Shown: positions 1 to 5,463, counted from the first letter of the stretch. The stretch: DNA of 5,463 bases from JBBRNH01 sp038247465 (GCA_038247465.1 JBBRUV010000328.1:1-5463); one strand, 5' to 3'. Made by a program: numbers and translations. The notes: a model not told the origin generated them from the letters alone.

Positions 1-334
1 GCAGGATGGCCCAAAAATCAAACTTCCCCTCGGTACTACTGGCGGCATCGGGCATGGCCCGCGCAATGTCATCGCCGAACAGGCCCACCACCCCGTTGTT
101 GATGTTGATATACTGGTCCAGTTTAACCGTCTCCCCTGTTGCGGCATCTTTACACGATACGCTCATAAAGTGCGTGAAGCGGTACAGACCGTTTTCGGCG
201 GGAATCGGCTCCGGTTTGGCCGAAAACGTGGGCCGGGTCAGGACAATTTCGGCTGGCCCCGGCGTGCTGGTTTCCACCACAATCTTCTGGCCGAAGGCTG
301 CGAAGGGCAGGAGGAGGAAGAGGAGTTTTTTCAT
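1..334 (-). CDS. Exported protein of unknown function (N-terminal 111 residues; 3' end beyond window)
   Basis: Read on the minus strand from the ATG at 334-332, the frame stays open to the window edge. It begins MKKLLFLLLPFAAFGQ, a typical short signal peptide with a Lys-Lys start, a Leu/Phe core and probable cleavage around the Gly-Gln at residues 15-16. The mature part starts KIVVETSTPG and is rich in beta-prone segments: ENGLYRFTHFMSVSCKD (about 46-62) and LDQYININNGVVGLFGDD (about 72-89). I do not recognise the family. The segment resembles beta-rich periplasmic or surface proteins of Bacteroidota only in a general way. It is the third and last visible gene of the minus-strand cluster, 98 bases after the preceding stop codon, with a strong hairpin ending 13 bases before its start. 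There is no clear ribosome binding site, which is usual for this phylum. Reality of the gene is fairly sure; function is unknown. Confidence 0.75.
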   Translation of the reverse strand, partial: MKKLLFLLLPFAAFGQKIVVETSTPGPAEIVLTRPTFSAKPEPIPAENGLYRFTHFMSVSCKDAATGETVKLDQYININNGVVGLFGDDIARAMPDAASSTEGKFDFWAIL

Positions 335-347
335 GGTTTTCGTTGTA

Positions 348-369
348 GAGACGGAAGATTTTCCGTCTC
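348..369 (-). other. Perfect 9-bp intergenic hairpin just upstream of the third minus-strand gene
   Basis: GAGACGGAA (348-356), a 4-base loop (357-360) and TTCCGTCTC (361-369) form a perfect stem. On the minus strand the hairpin ends 13 bases before the ATG at 334, and no T-run follows it, so it is not a standard intrinsic terminator. Within a co-transcribed cluster it could stabilise or process the mRNA, or modulate translation of the downstream gene. The structure is visible; the role is inferred. Confidence 0.6.
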
Positions 370-407
370 ACTCGCGTCAGCAATTATGTAAATACCATAC
401 GGGTGAT

Positions 408-425
408 GAGACGAACCAGTGTCTC
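408..425 (-). other. Small 5-bp inverted repeat sharing the GAGAC core of the neighbouring hairpin
   Basis: GAGAC (408-412) and GTCTC (421-425) flank an 8-base spacer, just downstream (minus strand) of the 433-840 stop codon. The same GAGAC/GTCTC core builds the larger hairpin at 348-369, so the two elements could also pair with each other. The short stem is weak alone and may be chance. Confidence 0.25.
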
Positions 426-432
426 CCCAAAG

Positions 433-840
433 TCAGAACTGACGAGTCAGTTCACCCACGGTCTCATTGGCAGGCCGACGGTCTTTGAAGGTAGTCTGCA
501 TGGAGATACCCATGTCGTAGCCCCGTTCTATAAGCCGAATGGTACGCCGGGCAATGCTCTGGTTTACAATAATTTCGTAAGGATGGCCTTCGCTGGGGGA
601 GTTGGCTCCGCTGGGATCGAGGTCTTTTACCGAGAATACACCCCAGTCGCAGGGGTTAGGGCTACACGAGGCCAAAATCCGCACCCGGCTCCGGTTGTCA
701 TAAAACATCATTTTAACAATAGAGCGGGTATTCGGGTCTTTACTGACCCACACATCGGTAGAGGGTTGGGCGGGTGGCGTGGCCGCCGAAAAGCAAAAAA
801 GCAAACCCACAAGGGTAAGGTAAGCAAATAGAGTTTTCAT
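433..840 (-). CDS. Small exported protein with CxxxxCDWG motif, uncharacterised
   Basis: This 135-residue protein starts MKTLFAYLTLVGLLFCFSAA, a signal peptide with a cleavable end around residues 19-24. Cys16 lies in Leu-Leu-Phe-Cys, a poor lipobox, so signal peptidase I is more likely than lipidation. The mature part shows WVSKDPNTRSI (31-41), then CSPNPCDWG (59-67) and a basic C-terminal end (EGHPYEIIV 84-92, TFKDRRP 117-123). A Trp followed by Asp-Pro-x-Thr-Arg-x-Ile, then Cys-x-Pro-x-x-Cys-Asp-Trp-Gly, resembles small secreted proteins of unknown function that I recall from several phyla; this is recollection, not a search. The two Cys could form a periplasmic disulfide. It starts 22 bases after the OmpA gene stops, so the two are probably co-transcribed. 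A 142-codon frame on the opposite strand lacks a signal peptide and is antisense noise. Confidence 0.82.
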   Translation of the reverse strand: MKTLFAYLTLVGLLFCFSAATPPAQPSTDVWVSKDPNTRSIVKMMFYDNRSRVRILASCSPNPCDWGVFSVKDLDPSGANSPSEGHPYEIIVNQSIARRTIRLIERGYDMGISMQTTFKDRRPANETVGELTRQF

Positions 841-862
841 GGGAAATTGACGGTTTTAGGCG

Positions 863-2275
863 TTACAGCTTTATGAATTCAACGCGCCGGTTGTTGGCTT
901 TGCCTTCGGGCGTGGTGTTGGGTACTGCGGGTGCCGTTTCGCCCTTACCGTCGGTATCAAGGCGGGCCGCTGCAATGCCAAACTCGCTGGCTAAGGTAGC
1001 TTTGACGGAGGCCGCCCGGCGTTTACTGAGGTCGAGGTTTTTGGCATCGTCACCGTCGGAGTCGGTATGGCCAATGATTTTGACACGTACCCCGGCATTT
1101 TCGGTCAATACCCCGGCAATTTCTTTCAGCACACCGTAGGATTCGGGCTTGATTTTGTCGGAGTTAACATCGAACAGAATGCCCGTCGTGCTGAATTTGC
1201 CTTCGGTCATTAGTTTAGAGCGCGTATCGGGCGCACCCACCGCATAACGCACATCGGCGACCATGAACTCATCTTTGTCGTCGCGGGTGGCAAAATTCAT
1301 GTAAGCACTGCCAAACTTGAAAGAATTGTAGTTGAGTTTTGCATCAAAAGCTTGCGGAATATCCAACACTTTGGTTTCGTTGGCATAGATACGCAGGCGT
1401 GTTTTTTGCCGCCACACAGAAATCTTCACAAAGGACGGTTTTGTATAATCACCACAATCAAATTCCTTTAGATTCAGCCCTCCATTTTTACTGACCTCCT
1501 CGCTGTTTTCATAAACAATATATTTACCACCACCACAAGGACCCCATTGAAAGAAGATTCCGTTTTTTATGTATTTGTTGGACAACTCTTTCTTAGGATT
1601 CTCAGCAGCCGACAAATAAAAACTATACGCCAGTATATTGCTGGAGTTATACCGGGTAAGAACGGTAAACTCAAGCGTGAAATTTTCGGGCATATTTTTC
1701 ACGTATTCGGGCTGAAAGAAGCCGTCTTTGGACATGAACAGCCACTTTTCGGGTCGACCTTCGAGGGTTACGATTTCGGCAGATGAGTTGGTGTTCCAGC
1801 CCAGCGGGAAGTCGCCTACGGCTGTGGCCGAGAAATCGTCAAAAGCGAGCACCCTTTCACCCGGCACAAAATCGAACTTTCTATACGATTTCAGCGGAGC
1901 CGGTTCGTCGGCCCGGCTCTTCTGAGCGGTGTTGCCGTTGCTTCGCCCCCCGCCTACCGACGCGCCGTTATTGTTGCCGTTTTGACCGGCATTGTCCGCG
2001 TTCCCGTCAGACTGGCCGTTTTGCTGGTCGCTGTAGGTATCGTCGGCGGGCTTCTGCGGTTTTGGCTTTTTATCTTTCTTCTTGAAGATGTTGCCGATGC
2101 CCTGTTCAACTTTGTCGAGACCCCGGTTAATACTCTGATCAACGCGGCTGTTGACGAGCCCTTCCACGTTCCGATTGACGGTTTCTTTGGGGTCTGCCAC
2201 CCGCACCTGAGCCGGGGCGGTAAGGGCCGCCGTGACGCTTACGCCAAAAATAATTCTTGCAAATAGATAGTTCAT
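863..2275 (-). CDS. OmpA-family envelope protein with N-terminal beta-sandwich-like region and C-terminal peptidoglycan-binding domain
   Basis: This 470-residue protein probably anchors the envelope to peptidoglycan. Residues 1-23 form a signal peptide ending in Ala-Pro-Ala-Gln. Residues 30-76 are a helical, charged stretch ending in a Lys-rich segment (IFKKKDKKPKPQK), of a kind seen in Bacteroidota OmpA-like proteins. Residues 78-118 are a Gln/Asn/Gly-rich low-complexity linker. Residues about 140-345 look all-beta (VLAFDDFSA, GDFPLGW, FTLEFTVLTRY, VKISVWRQKTRLRIYANE), like a lectin/glucanase-type sandwich. Residues about 364-470 are the OmpA C-terminal domain: ILFDVNSDKI, IGHTDSDG (401-408), LDLSKRRA (414-421), DGKGE and NNRRVEFIKL. 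Asp405 and Arg420 have the 15-residue spacing of the diaminopimelate-binding pair known in OmpA_C domains. It is the first gene of the minus-strand cluster. The middle domain's ligand is unknown. Confidence 0.9.
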   Translation of the reverse strand: MNYLFARIIFGVSVTAALTAPAQVRVADPKETVNRNVEGLVNSRVDQSINRGLDKVEQGIGNIFKKKDKKPKPQKPADDTYSDQQNGQSDGNADNAGQNGNNNGASVGGGRSNGNTAQKSRADEPAPLKSYRKFDFVPGERVLAFDDFSATAVGDFPLGWNTNSSAEIVTLEGRPEKWLFMSKDGFFQPEYVKNMPENFTLEFTVLTRYNSSNILAYSFYLSAAENPKKELSNKYIKNGIFFQWGPCGGGKYIVYENSEEVSKNGGLNLKEFDCGDYTKPSFVKISVWRQKTRLRIYANETKVLDIPQAFDAKLNYNSFKFGSAYMNFATRDDKDEFMVADVRYAVGAPDTRSKLMTEGKFSTTGILFDVNSDKIKPESYGVLKEIAGVLTENAGVRVKIIGHTDSDGDDAKNLDLSKRRAASVKATLASEFGIAAARLDTDGKGETAPAVPNTTPEGKANNRRVEFIKL

Positions 2276-2293
2276 GGCTGACTGGTTCTGATA

Positions 2294-2324
2294 GTTGTTT
2301 GTTTAAACATCCGAAACATACAAC
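2294..2324. repeat. Imperfect 11-bp inverted repeat, candidate operator between the divergent units
   Basis: GTTGTTTGTTT (2294-2304) and AAACATACAAC (2314-2324) match as an inverted repeat at 10 of 11 positions across a 9-base spacer. The element lies 19-49 bases upstream of the OmpA start and covers a possible -7 promoter element. That layout suits a dimeric regulator binding site. It also contains the 10-bp palindrome TGTTTAAACA (2300-2309). It does not clearly match known LytTR direct-repeat sites, so which protein binds is open. Confidence 0.45.
2313..2320 (-). promoter_or_regulatory. Possible Bacteroidota -7 element for the OmpA cluster
   Basis: On the minus strand this reads TATGTTTC, matching seven of eight positions of the Bacteroidota consensus TAnnTTTG. 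Transcription would begin near 2306 and give a leader of about 30 bases before the ATG at 2275. I see no convincing TTTG-type -33 element at the right distance, so the call is weak. Confidence 0.25.
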
Positions 2325-2394
2325 GCTATCTGGTTGACCTTCCGACCGAGTGAACCCGCTCCGGCTTTGGGTGAGTGAACGCGCCGTTTGGGTC

Positions 2395-2482
2395 AACCCG
2401 CCCCCGTTATTCGTTCGCAACTCCGCTGACCAACAGGTATATCCAGCCAAACCCGCCCCCGACACACCCAAACCCGCGCCCG
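2395..2482 (+). repeat. Three copies of a C-rich 12-mer in the kinase leader
   Basis: AACCCGCCCCCG occurs exactly at 2395-2406 and 2450-2461, and with one change (AACCCGCGCCCG) at 2471-2482. The third copy runs into the 5' arm of the terminator. A shorter direct repeat, GAGTGAAC, lies just before at 2348-2355 and 2373-2380. The copies may be protein or RNA binding sites or simply drift in a C-rich stretch. Confidence 0.5.
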
Positions 2483-2515
2483 GTTGGCCCACACGCGGCA
2501 GCCGGGCTTTTTTTT
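2478..2515 (+). terminator. Strong intrinsic terminator upstream of the kinase gene
   Basis: GCCCGGTTG (2478-2486) pairs with CAGCCGGGC (2499-2507) as a 9-bp stem with one G-U pair, closing a 12-base loop. Eight T residues (2508-2515) follow at once. This is a textbook Rho-independent terminator for plus-strand transcription. Read on the minus strand it lacks a T-run, so it does not serve the divergent cluster. It ends 32 bases before the kinase ATG, and no plus-strand gene comes before it in the window, so it ends either a leader transcript or a small RNA. Confidence 0.8.
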
Positions 2516-2516
2516 G

Positions 2517-2524
2517 TAGTATTG
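2517..2524 (+). promoter_or_regulatory. Possible -7 element between terminator and kinase start
   Basis: TAGTATTG matches seven of eight positions of TAnnTTTG. Initiation here would give a leader of about 17 bases and would bypass the terminator. The expected -33 region falls inside the terminator stem and shows no TTTG, so the site is doubtful. Confidence 0.2.
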
Positions 2525-2547
2525 GTCCGTTAAATCAACGTCAACGC

Positions 2548-4548
2548 ATGATTCGCAGGCTGCTTCTCTTATGGCTGTTTCTCCTGCTCACCGGCCCCGG
2601 CATCCGCGCGGTGGCCGCGCCCGATACGCTGCGGCTCAGTCGTTTTCACGACCAGCGGTATGCCTACGACCGGGCCGTACTGGCCGTTACCAGCCCGGCT
2701 ACAGCCCTGCGAGACATCCGGGCGAAGGCCGACTGGCAGCCGCTTCGTCGCAAACAGGCCACCTCGGCGCAACGGGCCTATTGGATGCGCTGGGTGCTGG
2801 AAAACGACACCGATTCGGCCCGGACGATCTATGCGTTTGTGCATGATAATCAGACGGCTACGGTCTATCTGGTTTGGCCCGCCCATGTCGATTCGCTGCG
2901 AACCGGCTCCATGATACCGGCCCGCTACTGGCCCGCTCCCTATAGCGATCAGTACGTACCTATGCCGTTACCAGCCCGCCAACGAGTCACGCTCTATGTG
3001 CGGCTGGCCAACGCACCGGGTTTACTGCCCGCGCTGACCAACGCTGACCGCCCCCGTCCGTCGCTGGGTGTGCGGCTCGAAACCGACGTGTACCACACCC
3101 AAAACCGGCTGAACGACTACCAAAAAAACAGCGCCGAACTGCTTTACCGCTCCTGGATTCAGGGCGCGTTACTGTTTTGGGTGCTGTTTGTGGGGTTGAT
3201 TTACGCCCGGTATCGCCAGCCGATCTATCACTATTACTGGCTCTACGGCCTGGCCGGTTGCACGTTTGCGCTGCTAAAAACCCGGTCATACACCCCGCTT
3301 GGTTACTGGATTGGTCAGGTTCCGCTGCTCCGGGCGCACCTGCCCGAAACCATCATGTGGCTGTGTCTGGCCGCCTATCTGCTGTTTATCAGCGAGTTGC
3401 TCAACCTCCGGCGCGATCATCCCGGCATGGCCCGGCGGTTACGACAGGCGGCTGCGGGCTTCGCCGGGTTTGGTATCCTGTATGGTTCGGTATTGATGCT
3501 GACCAACGACGGCGGACTGCAACAAGCCGTTTTCTGGGGAACCCGATTTCTGCTATTGCCGGTCTATGTGGCGTTGCTGGTGTGGGTTGGTCGGCGGGTG
3601 CGGTCGCCCCTGACGCGCTACGTGCTGCTGGGCAACGGCCTGTTGACCGGAGTAGGGTTGCTGGCCTGGCTGCGGGCGGGCGAGGTGATTTTAAAAGGCG
3701 TAACCCTGCCCGGCGGCATTGATAACCTGATGACGGTTTCGTTCGCCGTTTTGCTCGAAATCACGGTGTTTGCCCTGGCTTTGGCCCACCGGATTCAATT
3801 AGTCGATCAGGCCCGGCAAGCCAGCCAAACGGCTTACGTCGAGGAAATTGAGCAGCGAACGGCCTACGAAAAACGCCTGGCCGAGGTGGAGATGCTGGCC
3901 CTGCGGAGCCGGATGAACCCGCACTTTCTGTTCAACAGCCTGAACACCATTGAGTATTTTGTGCTGAAAGGCGACGAAGAAAAAGCGACCCGCTATCTGT
4001 CGAGTTTTTCGCGGCTGCTGCGGCTCGTCCTGAATCATTCGACCGAGGAAACCGTGCGCGTATCTGCCGAGCTGACTGGCCTGAGCCTGTATCTGGAACT
4101 GGAAGCCAGCCGCTTCGATGACAATTTTCGCTACACCATCGAAATAGACGCTACCGTCGATACCGACGATGTGCTGATTCCTCCGCTGTTATTACAGCCG
4201 TTTGTCGAAAACGCCATCTGGCATGGTCTGCAACACAGCCAACGACCCGACAAACGCCTGTGGGTGCGGGTGTTGCCGGTAGACGACCAGACGATTCGCT
4301 TCGAGATCGAAGACAACGGCATTGGCCGCGCACAGGCCGAACAGTTAAAAAGTCAGTCCGTTACCAGCCCCAAATCGCTCGGTATGGACATCACCCGGCA
4401 GCGCATCGACCTGTTTAACCGCAATTACCCCACCCAGCTTGATCTGCAACTCATTGACCTCAATCAACAGGGTGAAACCGGCACGTTGGTCAGGATCACC
4501 TGTCGGCTGAACGTACCCCGCTTCGTAACATTACAACCCCCGCACTGA
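2548..4548 (+). CDS. LytS/YehU-type sensor histidine kinase with 7TMR-DISM sensor region
   Basis: The 666-residue protein should sense an extracytoplasmic signal and phosphorylate the regulator encoded next to it. Residues 1-24 are a signal peptide (MIRRLLLLWLFLLLTG). Residues about 30-180 form a periplasmic domain of the 7TMR-DISMED2 type, with AYWMRWVLEND and VTLYVRL as typical strands; its ligand is unknown. Seven hydrophobic segments follow at about 203-221, 227-243, 266-285, 301-318, 328-348, 356-376 and 393-413, then a coiled-coil-like linker (415-452). The kinase core has the phosphoacceptor His459 in RMNPHFLFNSLN, the N-box PFVENAIWHG (551-560, Asn555), DNGIG (589-593) and a second Gly motif, SLGMDITRQRI (610-620). 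All key residues are present. The ATG at 2548 is chosen because it places the signal peptide first. An in-frame GTG at 2350 would add 66 Pro-rich residues and cross the terminator. There is no Shine-Dalgarno sequence. Confidence 0.93.
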   Translation: MIRRLLLLWLFLLLTGPGIRAVAAPDTLRLSRFHDQRYAYDRAVLAVTSPATALRDIRAKADWQPLRRKQATSAQRAYWMRWVLENDTDSARTIYAFVHDNQTATVYLVWPAHVDSLRTGSMIPARYWPAPYSDQYVPMPLPARQRVTLYVRLANAPGLLPALTNADRPRPSLGVRLETDVYHTQNRLNDYQKNSAELLYRSWIQGALLFWVLFVGLIYARYRQPIYHYYWLYGLAGCTFALLKTRSYTPLGYWIGQVPLLRAHLPETIMWLCLAAYLLFISELLNLRRDHPGMARRLRQAAAGFAGFGILYGSVLMLTNDGGLQQAVFWGTRFLLLPVYVALLVWVGRRVRSPLTRYVLLGNGLLTGVGLLAWLRAGEVILKGVTLPGGIDNLMTVSFAVLLEITVFALALAHRIQLVDQARQASQTAYVEEIEQRTAYEKRLAEVEMLALRSRMNPHFLFNSLNTIEYFVLKGDEEKATRYLSSFSRLLRLVLNHSTEETVRVSAELTGLSLYLELEASRFDDNFRYTIEIDATVDTDDVLIPPLLLQPFVENAIWHGLQHSQRPDKRLWVRVLPVDDQTIRFEIEDNGIGRAQAEQLKSQSVTSPKSLGMDITRQRIDLFNRNYPTQLDLQLIDLNQQGETGTLVRITCRLNVPRFVTLQPPH

Positions 4549-4550
4549 TG
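4546..4550 (+). promoter_or_regulatory. TGATG stop-start overlap coupling kinase and regulator translation
   Basis: The kinase stop TGA (4546-4548) shares its A with the regulator start ATG (4548-4550). No purine-rich ribosome binding site precedes the second start, so terminating ribosomes probably reinitiate. This fits near-equal production of the two partners. Confidence 0.7.
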
Positions 4551-5306
4551 AGAGCCATTCTGATCGACGACGAAAAATACGCCACCGAACTGCTGGCCAT
4601 GAAACTGGCCAAACTGAACCGGGGCGTGCAGGTGCTGGCTCAATTTAACCAGCCCGAAGCTGCGCTGGAATTTGTCCGGCAAACCGCGTTCGACGTGTTG
4701 TTTCTGGACATTCAGATGCCCCGCCTGAACGGGTTCGACCTGCTGGCGCAACTACCGGCAATGCCGTTCGATGTGGTTTTTACCACCGCTTATGACCAGT
4801 ATGCGGTGCAGGCGTTTCGGGTCAGTGCGCTCAACTATTTGCTCAAACCCGTGCAGGAATCCGAACTTCGGGCCGTAATTGACCAGTGGCAACAGCGCGG
4901 CAAACTGCCGGTACAACCCACCCAATACGCGCTGTTTCAGGAAACGTATCAGTCGCCCACCAAAACCCCGCTCGCCCGGATTGCCCTACCCACCCAGGAG
5001 GGCCACGAAATTGTGGAGATCGCCGACATTATCCGGTGCGTGGCCGAAGCCGGTTACACCTACATTCACCGGCAAAGTGGCCCGCCCCTGCTCATCTGCC
5101 GGACGCTGAAAGAAGTGAGCCAGGCACTCGAATCCAGCGGGTTTGTGCGGGTCCATCATTCGCATACGATCAACCCCGCTTTCCTGCGAAAGATTGTCCG
5201 GCAGGAAGGCGGCTACCTGCTGCTGTCCGACGGGGCGCAGGTACCGGTCACGAAACAAAAGCGCGACTATCTGCTGGACCAGATTACGGGCATCGAGCGC
5301 CGGTGA
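4548..5306 (+). CDS. LytTR-family response regulator
   Basis: This 252-residue cytoplasmic transcription factor is the expected partner of the kinase directly upstream. The receiver domain spans about 1-115: acidic pocket Asp7-Asp8 in ILIDDEK, phosphoacceptor Asp54 in LFLDIQMPRLNG, the Thr-Thr pair at 79-80 in VVFTTAYDQYA, and Lys100 in LLKPV. A linker of roughly 30 residues leads to the LytTR DNA-binding domain (about 143-247), with IADIIRCVAEAGYTYIH (158-174), TLKEV (186-190), the signature GFVRVHHSHTINPAFLRKI (198-216) and the closing VPVTKQKRDYL (232-242). LytTR domains bind imperfect direct repeats upstream of their targets. Likely targets are its own operon and the divergent envelope cluster, but this is only inferred from position. 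Length and motif order are normal for the family, and no residue needed for phosphorylation is missing. Confidence 0.94.
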   Translation: MRAILIDDEKYATELLAMKLAKLNRGVQVLAQFNQPEAALEFVRQTAFDVLFLDIQMPRLNGFDLLAQLPAMPFDVVFTTAYDQYAVQAFRVSALNYLLKPVQESELRAVIDQWQQRGKLPVQPTQYALFQETYQSPTKTPLARIALPTQEGHEIVEIADIIRCVAEAGYTYIHRQSGPPLLICRTLKEVSQALESSGFVRVHHSHTINPAFLRKIVRQEGGYLLLSDGAQVPVTKQKRDYLLDQITGIERR

Positions 5307-5314
5307 GGGGCGCT
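5296..5314 (+). terminator. Weak hairpin over the regulator stop codon, doubtful terminator
   Basis: AGCGCC (5296-5301) and GGCGCT (5309-5314) form a perfect 6-bp stem with a 7-base loop containing the TGA stop. No T-run follows directly; the nearest is TTTT at 5333-5336. It could protect the 3' end or mark a weak or Rho-dependent terminator. Confidence 0.25.
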
Positions 5315-5463
5315 ATTAACTGGTAATGCGAGTTTTGGGGATGTCTCTTAGATAATTACAATTTGGCACACGTCGCTCTTGCCCAGCTTGGGTACGAATA
5401 CAGGCATCGTTGGAAAAGCATCCATAAAACTGTAGGCGATAAGGCCACTCCATAAATTGATGA
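5307..5463. other. Tail without a supportable gene
   Basis: This stretch is less GC-rich than the operon before it. Several short frames are open on both strands, including minus-strand frames ending at TAA 5350-5348 and 5318-5316 that continue past the window edge. None shows a motif I recognise, and with three frames open at once none can be preferred. One could be the 3' end of a minus-strand gene lying mostly beyond the window. Confidence 0.4.

Larger units (their letters stand above)
2389..2515 (+). promoter_or_regulatory. Candidate attenuator leader: antiterminator segment plus terminator upstream of the kinase
   Basis: TGGGTCAACC (2389-2398) can pair with GGTTGGCCCA (2482-2491) over ten positions, nine Watson-Crick and one G-U. 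The second segment includes part of the 5' arm of the terminator at 2478-2515, so the two structures are mutually exclusive. A second possible pairing joins TTTGGGTG (2366-2373) to CACCCAAA (2465-2472), perfect over eight bases. No plus-strand gene in the window precedes this region, which is why a leader RNA of the kinase is considered. The region is very C-rich, so chance pairing is a real risk. No known riboswitch core is recognised. Confidence 0.35.

Noticed and set aside
6..488. 160-codon plus-strand frame over the left edge
   Set aside because: It crosses the intergenic hairpin and overlaps two signal-peptide genes on the opposite strand; its sequence is unstructured and basic.
403..831. 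142-codon plus-strand frame opposite the CDWG protein gene
   Set aside because: It has no signal peptide, motif or sensible domain. The minus-strand frame has a signal peptide, the CDWG motif and operon spacing.
2274..2291. Five-codon plus-strand leader peptide (ATG GCT GAC TGG TTC TGA)
   Set aside because: It overlaps the OmpA start codon, has no run of regulatory codons and lies nearly 190 bases from the terminator, so it does not fit peptide-based attenuation.
2535..2546. Tandem TCAACGTCAACG just before the kinase ATG
   Set aside because: Two copies of a 6-mer are short enough to be chance, and the motif matches no known binding site or ribosome binding site.
2350..2547. In-frame N-terminal extension of the kinase from the GTG at 2350
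   Set aside because: It would put 66 Pro-rich residues before a clear signal peptide, and it reads through a strong terminator. The absence of stops is expected in such C-rich sequence.
3177..3722. 181-codon plus-strand frame inside the kinase gene
   Set aside because: It lies in another frame under the membrane segments of the kinase and has the Arg/Ala/Gly-rich composition of a GC-rich shadow frame.
5316..5463. Minus-strand frames entering from the right edge, possible transposase or gene end
   Set aside because: Several frames on both strands are open together, none has a recognisable motif, and only about 40 residues are visible. No terminal repeat or target duplication is seen.
1..5463. 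CRISPR array, tRNA, rRNA, phage or insertion sequence
   Set aside because: No regularly spaced repeats, cloverleaf, rRNA-like sequence, recombinase or transposase motif was found by eye on either strand.

Overview
The window looks like a chromosomal piece of a GC-rich member of the Bacteroidota, probably Cytophagales close to Spirosoma. This is an inference. It rests on the start codons lacking Shine-Dalgarno sequences, signal peptides ending in Ala-Gln or Gly-Gln, an OmpA protein with a Lys-rich N-terminal region, and a 7TMR-DISM histidine kinase paired with a LytTR response regulator. No marker gene is present to fix the genus.

The left half (1-2275) is a minus-strand cluster read from right to left. 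It starts with a 470-residue exported OmpA-family protein (863-2275). A 22-base gap separates it from a 135-residue exported protein with a Cys-x4-Cys-Asp-Trp-Gly motif (433-840). A 98-base gap carrying a perfect 9-bp hairpin follows, then a third exported protein (1-334) that runs off the left edge. All three products are predicted to leave the cytoplasm, so the cluster probably makes envelope or periplasmic proteins.

The right half is a plus-strand two-component operon. A LytS/YehU-type sensor kinase (2548-4548) has an extracytoplasmic domain, seven membrane helices and a complete kinase core. It overlaps by one base a LytTR-type response regulator (4548-5306). Both proteins keep their key residues and look functional. 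The last 157 bases hold no gene I can support.

The two units are divergent across a 272-base intergenic region (2276-2547), the most interesting part of the window. It contains an imperfect 11-bp inverted repeat close to the OmpA start, three copies of a C-rich 12-mer, and a strong intrinsic terminator ending 32 bases before the kinase start codon. No plus-strand gene in the window precedes that terminator. An upstream segment can pair with its 5' arm, so a transcription attenuator controlling the two-component system is plausible. A short unannotated RNA ending at the terminator is the main alternative. A simple working model is that the regulator controls the divergent envelope operon and perhaps itself, but nothing in the sequence proves this.
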